A stretch of 64,000 nt of DNA from Salana multivorans (lineage in GTDB: Bacteria; Actinomycetota; Actinomycetes; Actinomycetales; Beutenbergiaceae). The notes beneath the pieces are model-generated. The model worked only from the letters and a program-made list of their open reading frames with translations. It was not told the DNA's origin and did not search any database. How positions within the stretch are numbered: the stretch's first letter is position 1; each line of letters begins with the position of its first letter. The DNA is taken from positions 248,001-312,000 of the forward strand of contig NZ_RKHQ01000001.1 in assembly GCF_003751805.1 (NCBI RefSeq), in the 5' to 3' direction. The position numbers and the translations under genes were made by a program. Positions 56,793 through 64,000 of this stretch are shown here, in pieces.

Positions 56793-58719
56793 TCGCCCAC
56801 AGCTTGGCGTCGCCCTGGCTGTCCACGAGCTCGACCACGTCGGAGTCCGCAAGGTTCTCCAGCCCGGGGAGCTCGGCGTTCGGGTTGTTCGGCGCCATCG
56901 GGTTGCCGCTGAAGTCGAGCACGTGCGTGACGCCGGAGTCGATGACCGCCTGACACACCTCGTCGCCCGGTTCCGCGGTGCTCAAGCCGAAGTCGATGAG
57001 GTCGACGTCCGCGTCCGGCCCGTGACCGAGGTGGTGCCACGTGACATCGACGCCGACGAGCGGGTAGGCGAACGAGCCGCCGTAGAACGGGTTCACGGCA
57101 AGGAGCGCGTCGTCGCCGACGGTGTCGGGCAGTCGCTCGATGAGGGCGAACTCGTCGGGGTTGAGGGCCCGGGCATCGTCAACGACGCGCATGAGCGAAG
57201 CGATCCATCCCGAGCTCGACTGGGCGGTCCGAACGACGGTGGCGACCAGCAGCGCCGCACAGAGCGCACCGACCAGGAGCACCCGCGAGCGCGGGGTCTC
57301 CCGCGGAAGCCTCGTCCTGATCCATCGCCAGGTGACCTGCGCGCCGTAGACGGCCACGGGCGCGACCACGAGAGGGAGCGCCGCCGCAAGCCGCGGCGTG
57401 TTGTTGAACCAGACCCCGGTGAACCATCGGAGCCGCTCGGAGTCGACACTCGCGACGATGACGAAGAGCACCCCGACGAGGGCCCAGCCTCCCACCAGCC
57501 AGGAGCTGGGTGAGCGACGCCGCACGAGCGTCACGGCACCGACGACCGCGAGCACCGAGATACCCCAGGCCGCGGGACGCGCGTACCCCGACTGGAAGAT
57601 CAGCTCTCCCACTGCCTGAGGCACCTGCTCGACGGGTGGCCATCCTTCGGCTGGCCGCAGCTTGCCCCACGCGACGCAGTAGACGAGGAGCAGACAGACG
57701 GCCGCGGCACCGAGCAGAGCGAGCCGTCCCCACCGGCGCGCGCGCCAGAGCGGCACGCCGACCCGGAAGGCGACGAAGCCGATCGGGACTAGGGCGATCG
57801 CCGCGACGAGCATCCCACCGTTCGGGTGGGCCAGCGCCACACCGACCAGGCCCATGAGACCCAGCCCGAGTCCACGGAACGTCGTCGTCAGCCGGTACGT
57901 CCCGACACCGAGGAACGCGGCGAGCAGCGCGAGCACCGCGGGGATGAGCGCGTACGAGAGGAAGTTCGGGTAGAGCACGCCGTACTCGAGGAGCAGGTAC
58001 GGGAAGCCGGAGAAGCCGGCAAAGACGAGGCCGGCGACGAGTGCCGTCTTGACCCCGGGCCGGAGCAGCGTCAGAGTCAACGCCGTGGCGCTGAGCGGCC
58101 ACACCAGCGAAGCGATCACGAGGTTGGTCGCGTTGGCCGCGACCATCGGACTCGCGCCGGTGACCTCCGCGACGAGTGAGGCCAGCGCGTGCCAGGTCGC
58201 CGGGTAGAAGCCGTACGGCCCCTCGTTCCAGGTCATCGACAGGATCGTGAGCGACGAGGCGTCGCCGTTCTCGAGGATGTACTGGATCGCGCTGAGATGG
58301 AAGACGTTGTCCCACGTCTGGTTGAACGCGTCGGGCGCACCGAATCCATGGAGCGTCCAGAACCCGATGACGAGAGCGGCGACCGGGACCGCGAGAAGAG
58401 CGACCCAGGCGTTCCCCGAGATCAGCTCACCCCGATCGAGGACCGCGACCCGCCAGCGTCGGGTGAACCGACCGCCTAGCGCCGCGATGAGAGCGAGCAC
58501 CACCACGACCACGAGCAGGGGAAGGATCCCCCACCGCACTCCGAGCATGCTCGCGACGATCGACGCGATCCCGACGGCGGCCACGCTCACGCCTGGCCCC
58601 ACCATCAGGGCGACTGGGGCACGCACGCCAGCGGCGAGTGCTACCAGCCACCCGGGGACGAGGAGTAGTCCCACCGCCACCAGAGCGGGGAGGACGATGA
58701 CAGTCCAGGATTGGTCCAT
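56776..58719 (-). CDS. DUF6541-type polytopic membrane protein
   Basis: Protein of 647 residues; ATG 58719 precedes the first hydrophobic stretch WTVIVLPALVAVGLLLVPGW. GTG 58746 would add nine residues. About thirteen to fourteen membrane segments with large loops. DNVFHLSAIQYILENGDASS, then TWNEGPYGFYPATWHALASL, is the conserved loop of DUF6541 and recalls the first periplasmic loop of GT-C glycosyltransferases. The last 110 residues are extracytoplasmic: NPFYGGSFAYPLVGVDVTWH. A lipid-linked-sugar transferase or polymerase role is plausible but not shown. It is convergent with, and overlaps, the GT4 gene. Confidence 0.7.
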   Translation of the reverse strand: MDQSWTVIVLPALVAVGLLLVPGWLVALAAGVRAPVALMVGPGVSVAAVGIASIVASMLGVRWGILPLLVVVVVLALIAALGGRFTRRWRVAVLDRGELISGNAWVALLAVPVAALVIGFWTLHGFGAPDAFNQTWDNVFHLSAIQYILENGDASSLTILSMTWNEGPYGFYPATWHALASLVAEVTGASPMVAANATNLVIASLVWPLSATALTLTLLRPGVKTALVAGLVFAGFSGFPYLLLEYGVLYPNFLSYALIPAVLALLAAFLGVGTYRLTTTFRGLGLGLMGLVGVALAHPNGGMLVAAIALVPIGFVAFRVGVPLWRARRWGRLALLGAAAVCLLLVYCVAWGKLRPAEGWPPVEQVPQAVGELIFQSGYARPAAWGISVLAVVGAVTLVRRRSPSSWLVGGWALVGVLFVIVASVDSERLRWFTGVWFNNTPRLAAALPLVVAPVAVYGAQVTWRWIRTRLPRETPRSRVLLVGALCAALLVATVVRTAQSSSGWIASLMRVVDDARALNPDEFALIERLPDTVGDDALLAVNPFYGGSFAYPLVGVDVTWHHLGHGPDADVDLIDFGLSTAEPGDEVCQAVIDSGVTHVLDFSGNPMAPNNPNAELPGLENLADSDVVELVDSQGDAKLWAITGCG

Positions 58720-58875
58720 CAGACCCGGGAGTCCTCTCAGGTACACACGGCCAGCGCCGAGCAGGGCGCACGGCGTAAGGCCCGCCGCGGCGCCGAGCCT
58801 ACGTCACACGGCCCGTTCGGGGTGGCTCGCACCGACGAGACCTCCGTCACCCGGGTGATGGCGTCGCTCGGGGGA

Positions 58876-60372
58876 CTACTCGCACGCGACGCCGTCACCG
58901 TCTCGATCGAGGTGGGCGGCGTATCCAGGCTCGCCCCGGTAGATCGGGGCCAGACCGGAGTTCCGCGCCTCGGTGCAGTTGCGATAGCTGACGTCCCAGT
59001 AGCCTCGCCACACACCGTCACCGCGGAAGTAGGCCGAGCGGCCGGCCACCGTGACCGTCCCCGTCACCATCGGTCCGCTCGCGCTGAGGTAGTAGGAGCT
59101 TCCGCCCTGCTGGAACCAGCCGGTCCTCATCTGTCCGCTCGCGTTCATCACGTACCAGGAGGAGCCGATCCTCGTCCATCCCGTGCGCATGACGCCGCCG
59201 CCGTCGAGGTAGTACCAGCTGCCGCTCTGCTGCAGCCAGCCGGTGCGCATGATGCCGTCGGTCCCGAGGTAGTACCAGGAGCTCCCGACCTGGGTCCATC
59301 CCGTGCGCATCACGCCGCTGTCGTCGAGGTAGTACCAGTCACGACCCTGCTGCAGCCAGCCGGTCTGCATCTGACCGCCGCCACTCATGAAGTACCAGGA
59401 CGAACCGATCTTGGTCCAGCCGGTGCGCATGATGCCGTCGGTCCCGAGGTAGTACCAGGAGCTCCCGACCTGGGTCCATCCCGTGCGCATCACGCCGCTG
59501 TCGTCGAGGTAGTACCAGTCACGACCCTGCTGCAGCCAGCCGGTCTGCATCTGACCGCCGCCACTCATGAAGTACCAGGACGAACCGATCTTGGTCCAGC
59601 CGGTGCGCATGATGCCGTCGGTCCCGAGGTAGTACCAGGAGCTCCCGACCTGGGTCCATCCCGTGCGCATCACGCCGCTGTCGTCGAGGTAGTACCAGCT
59701 ACGACCCTGCTGCAGCCAGCCCGTCCGCATGACGCCGCTGGAGTCGGACCACGACCATTCGCCGGCGACCAGGAACCACCCGCGCACGACGCCGCCGCCG
59801 GCGAAGTAGCCGACGCCCTCCGCGCCCGTTGCGACGTTGCGCACGTACCCGAAGCCTCGGTACGAGCCGCGGTCGAACCCCACGACCCCCAGCGCGTCCG
59901 TGCTGAACCAGTGCTCCTCGCCGCCGTCCCGGACCCCCACCAGGACCGAGAGCCGGTCGCCTGAGCCGGGGACGGTCAGCGTCACACTGCCCGACCGCTC
60001 GGCCGGAAACGGCCCACTCACCTCCCATCCGGTCAAGAACTCCACGGGCGCGTCGTCGATCTCGGTCCAGGCCTCGATCGCGAACACCTCCGGAGCCTCC
60101 CCGCCCTGCGCGTCCCACGAGACGGTCAGCTCATCTCCGACGACCGCGTCGGCGCGGTCCAGCGTGAGAACGACGCCCAGAGGAGACGCCAGCGCGGCTG
60201 CCTCGATCGCACTGCCCGGTGCCGTCCCTCGCTCGACTCGGCTCAGCGATGAGGTGGCACCGACGCCCTCGCCCGCGGGTGCCGCCTGCGCGACGACACC
60301 GGACGAGAGCACCAGCGCTCCCGTCAACAATGCCCAGAGGGCGCTGCGTGAATAGCGAAGAATCGGGCTCAT
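58876..60372 (-). CDS. Secreted choline-binding-type repeat protein with Excalibur domain
   Basis: Protein of 498 residues; ATG 60372 gives a signal peptide (about 1-34, ending VVAQAAPAG). Residues about 55-190 form a beta-rich, Ig-like domain. About twelve 20-residue repeats of the CW_binding_1 type follow (210-455), for example WYYLDDSGVMRTGW and WYYLGTDGIMRTGW, with the Trp and Tyr positions that make the choline pocket in pneumococcal choline-binding proteins. The C-terminus is an Excalibur calcium-binding domain, DVSYRNCTEARNSGL through DRDGDGVACE. No enzyme domain is seen. Next to lic-like genes, phosphocholine binding is likely; glucan binding is the family alternative. Confidence 0.85.
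   Translation of the reverse strand: MSPILRYSRSALWALLTGALVLSSGVVAQAAPAGEGVGATSSLSRVERGTAPGSAIEAAALASPLGVVLTLDRADAVVGDELTVSWDAQGGEAPEVFAIEAWTEIDDAPVEFLTGWEVSGPFPAERSGSVTLTVPGSGDRLSVLVGVRDGGEEHWFSTDALGVVGFDRGSYRGFGYVRNVATGAEGVGYFAGGGVVRGWFLVAGEWSWSDSSGVMRTGWLQQGRSWYYLDDSGVMRTGWTQVGSSWYYLGTDGIMRTGWTKIGSSWYFMSGGGQMQTGWLQQGRDWYYLDDSGVMRTGWTQVGSSWYYLGTDGIMRTGWTKIGSSWYFMSGGGQMQTGWLQQGRDWYYLDDSGVMRTGWTQVGSSWYYLGTDGIMRTGWLQQSGSWYYLDGGGVMRTGWTRIGSSWYVMNASGQMRTGWFQQGGSSYYLSASGPMVTGTVTVAGRSAYFRGDGVWRGYWDVSYRNCTEARNSGLAPIYRGEPGYAAHLDRDGDGVACE
59236..59735 (-). repeat. 180-bp higher-order repeat in the choline-binding-type gene
   Basis: A 180-bp unit (59251-59430), itself three 60-bp modules, is repeated at 59431-59610 without visible change and in part again from 59611. 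The unit equals 60 residues. Similar mosaics in pneumococcal surface proteins arise by recombination. Confidence 0.9.
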
Positions 60373-60658
60373 CGGCGCGCTCGTTCCCGTCGAGGTGATC
60401 GGCTGACGCAACGCCGGCCGAAGGACCGCATGTCTGCGGATCTCTTCGCTCGATCGTAGGCGGCCAGCCACGCCGTCGCGCGGGGAATGACGGGGAGAAG
60501 CCGCGTGTTAGCAGCAGGCCGGGTCGCGGCCCAGGACCCGAGCGGAAGCACACAACACCGACTCACACGCGTCCCGGCACGCAACCATCGCCGTTGCCGG
60601 GTTGATAGCCTGTGGAGTCGCGCCCACTGCGCTCCGCCCCCATCGCCAGAAGGAATCG

Positions 60659-62563
60659 ATGTCCCTCCTCCAGCGTGTCGTCATGCCGAGCCCCGACAAC
60701 TCCGAGGCGCTGCCCCTCTACGTCCAGTCGCCGTGGACGAAGGTGTCCCCGTGGGGCGACGGCCAGACCGAACCCGCGGCGGGAGACGGCCGGCCGATCA
60801 CCCTCGGGGCCGATCACCTGCTCACACTCGAGCCCGGGATCGAGGCTGGCTTCGGTACCTACGTCAACGCCTTCCCCGCTTCCTACTGGCGCGCCTACAC
60901 GGTGGTTGAGCACGTCACCCTCGAGCTCGACCTCGAAGGGAGCGGCACGATCTCCGTCTACCGCTCGGATCACGAGGGGCAGCGGTTCGGGATCAGCTAT
61001 GTTCCGGTACCAACAGGCGGTCGGGTCGAGATCGAGATCCCTCTCGGACAATGTCAAGATGGCGGTTGGATCTGGTTCGAGCTACAGGCGGGCGCCGAGC
61101 GCCTAACGCTGCGTTCAGGCGCTTGGACCACCCCGTCAGAGCCGCTCCGAACCGGGCTGACAAGCATCGGCATCACGACTCACAACAAGCCGACCTGGTG
61201 CATGTCCTCGCTCCGGCGGCTGGCTGATTCAGCCGACCTACTCGAGCTTGTGACGCAGGTCGTCGTCGTGGACCAGGGCACCGACCTCCTGACGGACGCC
61301 GCAGGATTCGACGAGGTGGCGTCCGGCCTCGGCGAGAGACTCAGGGTCGTGCGCCAGGGGAACCTCGGTGGCTCCGGCGGTTTTACCCGAGGAATGATCG
61401 AGGCTGTGCACCGCGAGGGCACCGAGAACGCCCTTCTCCTCGACGATGATGTTCGGCTCGATCCCGAGGGGATCCGGCGTGCCATCACGTTCTCCCGCTT
61501 CGCGCGCACGCCGGTGATCGTGGGAGGTCAGATGTTCGACCTCAACCGACCCGCTGTGCTGCACGCGTTCGCAGAGTGGGTCGATCCTCAGACGTTCGTA
61601 TGGGCGCCAGCGCCTCAGAGCCACAGAAAGCACGACTTCTCCCGCCGGTCACTGCTGGAGACCCCGTGGTTGCACAAGCGCATCGAAGGTGACTTCAACG
61701 GCTGGTGGATGTGCCTCATTCCGGTGTCGACGTTGAAGGAGATCGGCTACTCGCTCCCGCTGTTCCTCAAGTGGGACGACACCGAGTACGGCTTGCGAGC
61801 CGCTGAGCACGGTGTGCCGACCGTGAGCCTGCCGGGTGCGTGGATCTGGCACGTCACGTGGCTCGACAAGGACGACACGCTCGACTGGCAGTCCTACTTT
61901 CACGCGCGGAACCGCCTTGTCGTGGCGCTGCTGCACGGCCGCCAGGGGCTCGGAAGCCCGTTGTCAGCACTCGAGTTCCGCTGGCTCGTGCGCCGGACGC
62001 TCGCGATGCAGTATGGAACGACCGCTATCCGATTGCGGGCACTCCGCGAGATCCTCCACGGCCCGCACACTCTTCATGAGGGCATCGGCACCGTCATCGC
62101 CGACATACGCGCGGAGGCCGCAACGTACGCGGACATGGTGCGCCACGATCCCGCCGATCTCCCAAGTCCTTCGATCGAGGGCACCACCCTCGGTGCCGCG
62201 ACGACGATGGAGGGCGAGCCACGGGGACTCGGTTTCATTGCCTTCGCCGCCAGGACACTCGTCCGCTCGCTGCTGACGCCGGCCCGGGCTGCGAAGGGCA
62301 CTTCGCCCCAGGCGAGCTTCGCCCATCGGTACGGCGAGTGGTGGCGTACGCCGCACTTCGACTCCGTCCTCGTGCCCACTGCCGACAACCAGGCCTACTT
62401 CTGGTTGCGTCGCAGCCGTAAGCTCATGATCAGGCAGCTGGTGGAGGCGGCTCGTCTCAGCCTCGAGCTGCGGCGTCGGTGGCCGGAGCTGCAGGCCGAG
62501 TACCGAGCAGCAGAGGGCGGGCTGACGAGCGAGACGACCTGGCGCCGGACGATCGGGCTCTGA
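60659..62563 (+). CDS. GlfT2-like galactofuranosyltransferase
   Basis: Protein of 634 residues; ATG 60659 has AAGGA 5 nt upstream. A beta-rich N-terminal domain (about 1-160) precedes a GT2 domain: LTSIGITTHNKPTWCMSSLR, RQGNLGGSGGFTRGMIE, and LLLDDDVRLDPEG with Asp262-264. Then come WDDTEYGLRAAEHG (Asp373/374) and HVTW with His398, matching the metal site and catalytic base of mycobacterial GlfT2. A helical C-terminal domain follows. GlfT2 polymerises galactofuranose from UDP-Galf. No UDP-galactopyranose mutase is in the window. GC is visibly lower than in upstream genes, which suggests a transferred segment. Confidence 0.87.
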   Translation: MSLLQRVVMPSPDNSEALPLYVQSPWTKVSPWGDGQTEPAAGDGRPITLGADHLLTLEPGIEAGFGTYVNAFPASYWRAYTVVEHVTLELDLEGSGTISVYRSDHEGQRFGISYVPVPTGGRVEIEIPLGQCQDGGWIWFELQAGAERLTLRSGAWTTPSEPLRTGLTSIGITTHNKPTWCMSSLRRLADSADLLELVTQVVVVDQGTDLLTDAAGFDEVASGLGERLRVVRQGNLGGSGGFTRGMIEAVHREGTENALLLDDDVRLDPEGIRRAITFSRFARTPVIVGGQMFDLNRPAVLHAFAEWVDPQTFVWAPAPQSHRKHDFSRRSLLETPWLHKRIEGDFNGWWMCLIPVSTLKEIGYSLPLFLKWDDTEYGLRAAEHGVPTVSLPGAWIWHVTWLDKDDTLDWQSYFHARNRLVVALLHGRQGLGSPLSALEFRWLVRRTLAMQYGTTAIRLRALREILHGPHTLHEGIGTVIADIRAEAATYADMVRHDPADLPSPSIEGTTLGAATTMEGEPRGLGFIAFAARTLVRSLLTPARAAKGTSPQASFAHRYGEWWRTPHFDSVLVPTADNQAYFWLRRSRKLMIRQLVEAARLSLELRRRWPELQAEYRAAEGGLTSETTWRRTIGL

Positions 62564-62743
62564 CCCGAAGTCTCATCACGGTCCTTCCGACGAGCATCGG
62601 CGGAGGGAACACGCGGCCAGAACACCACCGGATCGCCGTCGCCCGTTCACGCTCCCGACTCGTGGTGGTCACGACCGAATGCTAGCCAACGCCGAGGTGT
62701 CGATAGACTGATCCGATCGCACACCAAGGAGCCGCGCTTCCCC

Positions 62744-64000
62744 ATGCCTCAGAGTCTGGACGTCACAGTCGAGCGAGTCGTCGTCGATACGACGTGCCTG
62801 CGGGGTCGCGCATCGGTCGACGTCATGATCAACGGACATCGAACATGGTCGATCGACCTCGTGAGCTCCGAGGGGTACGCCGATGGATGCTGGACGTGGC
62901 CGGCGCCACTGAGGCCCTATCTCGACGGCGTCGCTCAGATCGAGCTGCGCGACTCGGCCACTGGCGAGCTCCTCGCGTCCGCAGACGTGGCTCTCGGCAC
63001 AAGCAGCGACCCGATCGAGGTGCTCGACTCCGGTAACCGGCACCTGGCGATCAACAAGTGGGGACGCCTCGGCAAGTCGTTCGAGGGCAGCGAGAACACG
63101 CTCCGGACTCGGGTGCTGGACCGACTGGACGAGCTCGTCGCCTTCTGCGAGGCACGTGACCTGAGCCCGTTCGTCGTCGGGGGGACGCTGCTCGGCGCCG
63201 TCCGCGAGGGGAAGATCCTCGGGCACGACGACGACGCGGATCTCGCCTACCTCTCACACCACACCCACCCGAGCGATCTCGCACTCGAGAGCTTCGCGAT
63301 CGAGCGCGAGCTGGTCGCTATGGGCATTGAGGTCGTCCGCCATTCGGCCGCGCATCTTCAGCTGACGTGGCGCCACGAGGACGGGACGGTCGACGCCTAT
63401 GTCGACCTGTTCACGGCCTTTTTCAAGCCGGAGGGGATCATCAACCAGCCCTTCCACGTGCGCGGCCCGATGGACGAGAGCAGCATGCTGCCGTTCTCCG
63501 CGGTCACGCTGGAGGGGCGGACCTATCCCGCCCCGGCGGTTCCCGAGGACTGGCTGACCCTGAACTACGACCATAACTGGCGCACACCGCTGCCTGGATA
63601 CGTGCTGCGGACGCCGGGCTCAACGAAGCGGCGGTTCATGTCGTGGTTCGGGTGGTTCAACTTCCTGCGCGACTACTGGGAAGGGCGTTACGGCGACGGC
63701 CCAACTCCGGCCGACCACGACGTACGCGCAGCTGATCGGCTCCACTGCGTCATCCCGCCGGGAGCTCCGGTCCTCGATATAGGTTGTGGCTCCGGGGCGA
63801 ACGCGGTCCACCTCGCGGACCTGGGCCACCCGACCGTGGCCGTCGACTACTCTCCCGCCGCACTGCAACGAGCGACGGCCCTCGCCCGCGAGCGTGGCGT
63901 CGAGGTCGACTGGCGACGTCTCAACCTGGCCGAACATCGCAATACAGCGGAACTGTCGCTGCTGATCCGGGAGACGGCTGAGCCACGACACGTCCTGGTC
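62744..64000 (+). CDS. LicD-like domain fused to a SAM-dependent methyltransferase (3' partial)
   Basis: An open frame of 419 codons from ATG 62744 to the window edge. AAGGAG lies 12 nt upstream, a long spacing; TAGACT (62704-62709) is a possible -10. Residues 1-110 are a beta-rich domain with no match. Residues about 120-290 are LicD-like: VVGGTLLGAVREGKILGHDD then DADLAYL (D162-D164, D166), a shorter form than the IPWDDDxD type. Residues about 338 onward are a class I methyltransferase with VLDIGCGSGANAVHLADLG. The fusion suggests linked transfer and methylation, perhaps of a sugar or an aminoalcohol phosphate (inference). Together with the GlfT2-like enzyme it belongs to the surface-glycan locus. 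Confidence 0.82.
   Translation, partial: MPQSLDVTVERVVVDTTCLRGRASVDVMINGHRTWSIDLVSSEGYADGCWTWPAPLRPYLDGVAQIELRDSATGELLASADVALGTSSDPIEVLDSGNRHLAINKWGRLGKSFEGSENTLRTRVLDRLDELVAFCEARDLSPFVVGGTLLGAVREGKILGHDDDADLAYLSHHTHPSDLALESFAIERELVAMGIEVVRHSAAHLQLTWRHEDGTVDAYVDLFTAFFKPEGIINQPFHVRGPMDESSMLPFSAVTLEGRTYPAPAVPEDWLTLNYDHNWRTPLPGYVLRTPGSTKRRFMSWFGWFNFLRDYWEGRYGDGPTPADHDVRAADRLHCVIPPGAPVLDIGCGSGANAVHLADLGHPTVAVDYSPAALQRATALARERGVEVDWRRLNLAEHRNTAELSLLIRETAEPRHVLV

Noticed and set aside
58847-58858. Palindrome TCACCCGGGTGA as an operator
   Set aside because: It lies just past the end of the choline-binding-type gene and is only 12 bp of GC-rich sequence; chance or a weak terminator is as likely.

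Overview
High-GC actinobacterial chromosome, most likely a member of the Micrococcales (a Cellulomonadaceae/Promicromonosporaceae-like organism). The reasons are the dense GC-rich coding, frequent GTG starts, many 4-bp start/stop overlaps, and actinobacteria-specific families: WhiB, LpqB, MtrAB, DUF3499, DUF5719, DUF6912, TIGR03089 and the Rv3235 family. No tRNA, rRNA, transposase or CRISPR array was seen.

Bases 1-32,700 are mostly a conserved housekeeping block. In order they hold: the end of hisN; DUF6912, a CpaE-like ATPase and a SAF-domain membrane protein; a small excisionase-type HTH protein; a LysM membrane protein with an Rv3235-family gene; an 840-bp noncoding tandem-repeat array; secA; a ThrE-type exporter; a YcaQ/AlkX-type glycosylase; hpf; comF; and the lpqB-mtrB-mtrA operon, read right to left. 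A membrane protein and a 2,034-residue secreted protein with two GH43-like propellers follow. Next come ahcY, an AbiEi/DUF559-type protein, a cation diffusion facilitator, a Wzm/Wzt-type polysaccharide ABC exporter, a Trm112-like protein, DUF3499 and a degenerate zincin-like protein.

Bases 32,700-48,400 turn to envelope and surface glycan: rmlD, DUF5719, a large membrane glycosyltransferase, whiB with a perfect 16-bp palindrome upstream, a TIGR03089 protein, a flippase and a GT-B glycosyltransferase. An rmlC-like/rmlA/rmlB cluster follows, then a lipoprotein and a secreted LGFP-type repeat protein whose gene carries a 345-bp exact tandem repeat.

Bases 48,600-64,000 are the most interesting part. 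An eight-gene operon starts with an HTH-cytidylyltransferase-choline kinase fusion (LicC+LicA like) and a LicB-like permease. It continues with galE, a DPM1-like glycosyltransferase, DUF2304, a LicD phosphotransferase, a flippase and a GT4 glycosyltransferase. Next to it lie a DUF6541 membrane protein, a secreted protein built from choline-binding-type repeats with an Excalibur domain, a GlfT2-like galactofuranosyltransferase, and a second LicD-like domain fused to a methyltransferase that runs off the window. Together these read as a pneumococcus/Haemophilus-like phosphocholine (or related aminoalcohol-phosphate) decoration system for a cell-surface polysaccharide, with a candidate surface protein that binds the decoration. 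Three GTTCA direct repeats at 11-bp spacing over the -35 region of the operon promoter resemble a PHO box, which suggests phosphate control.
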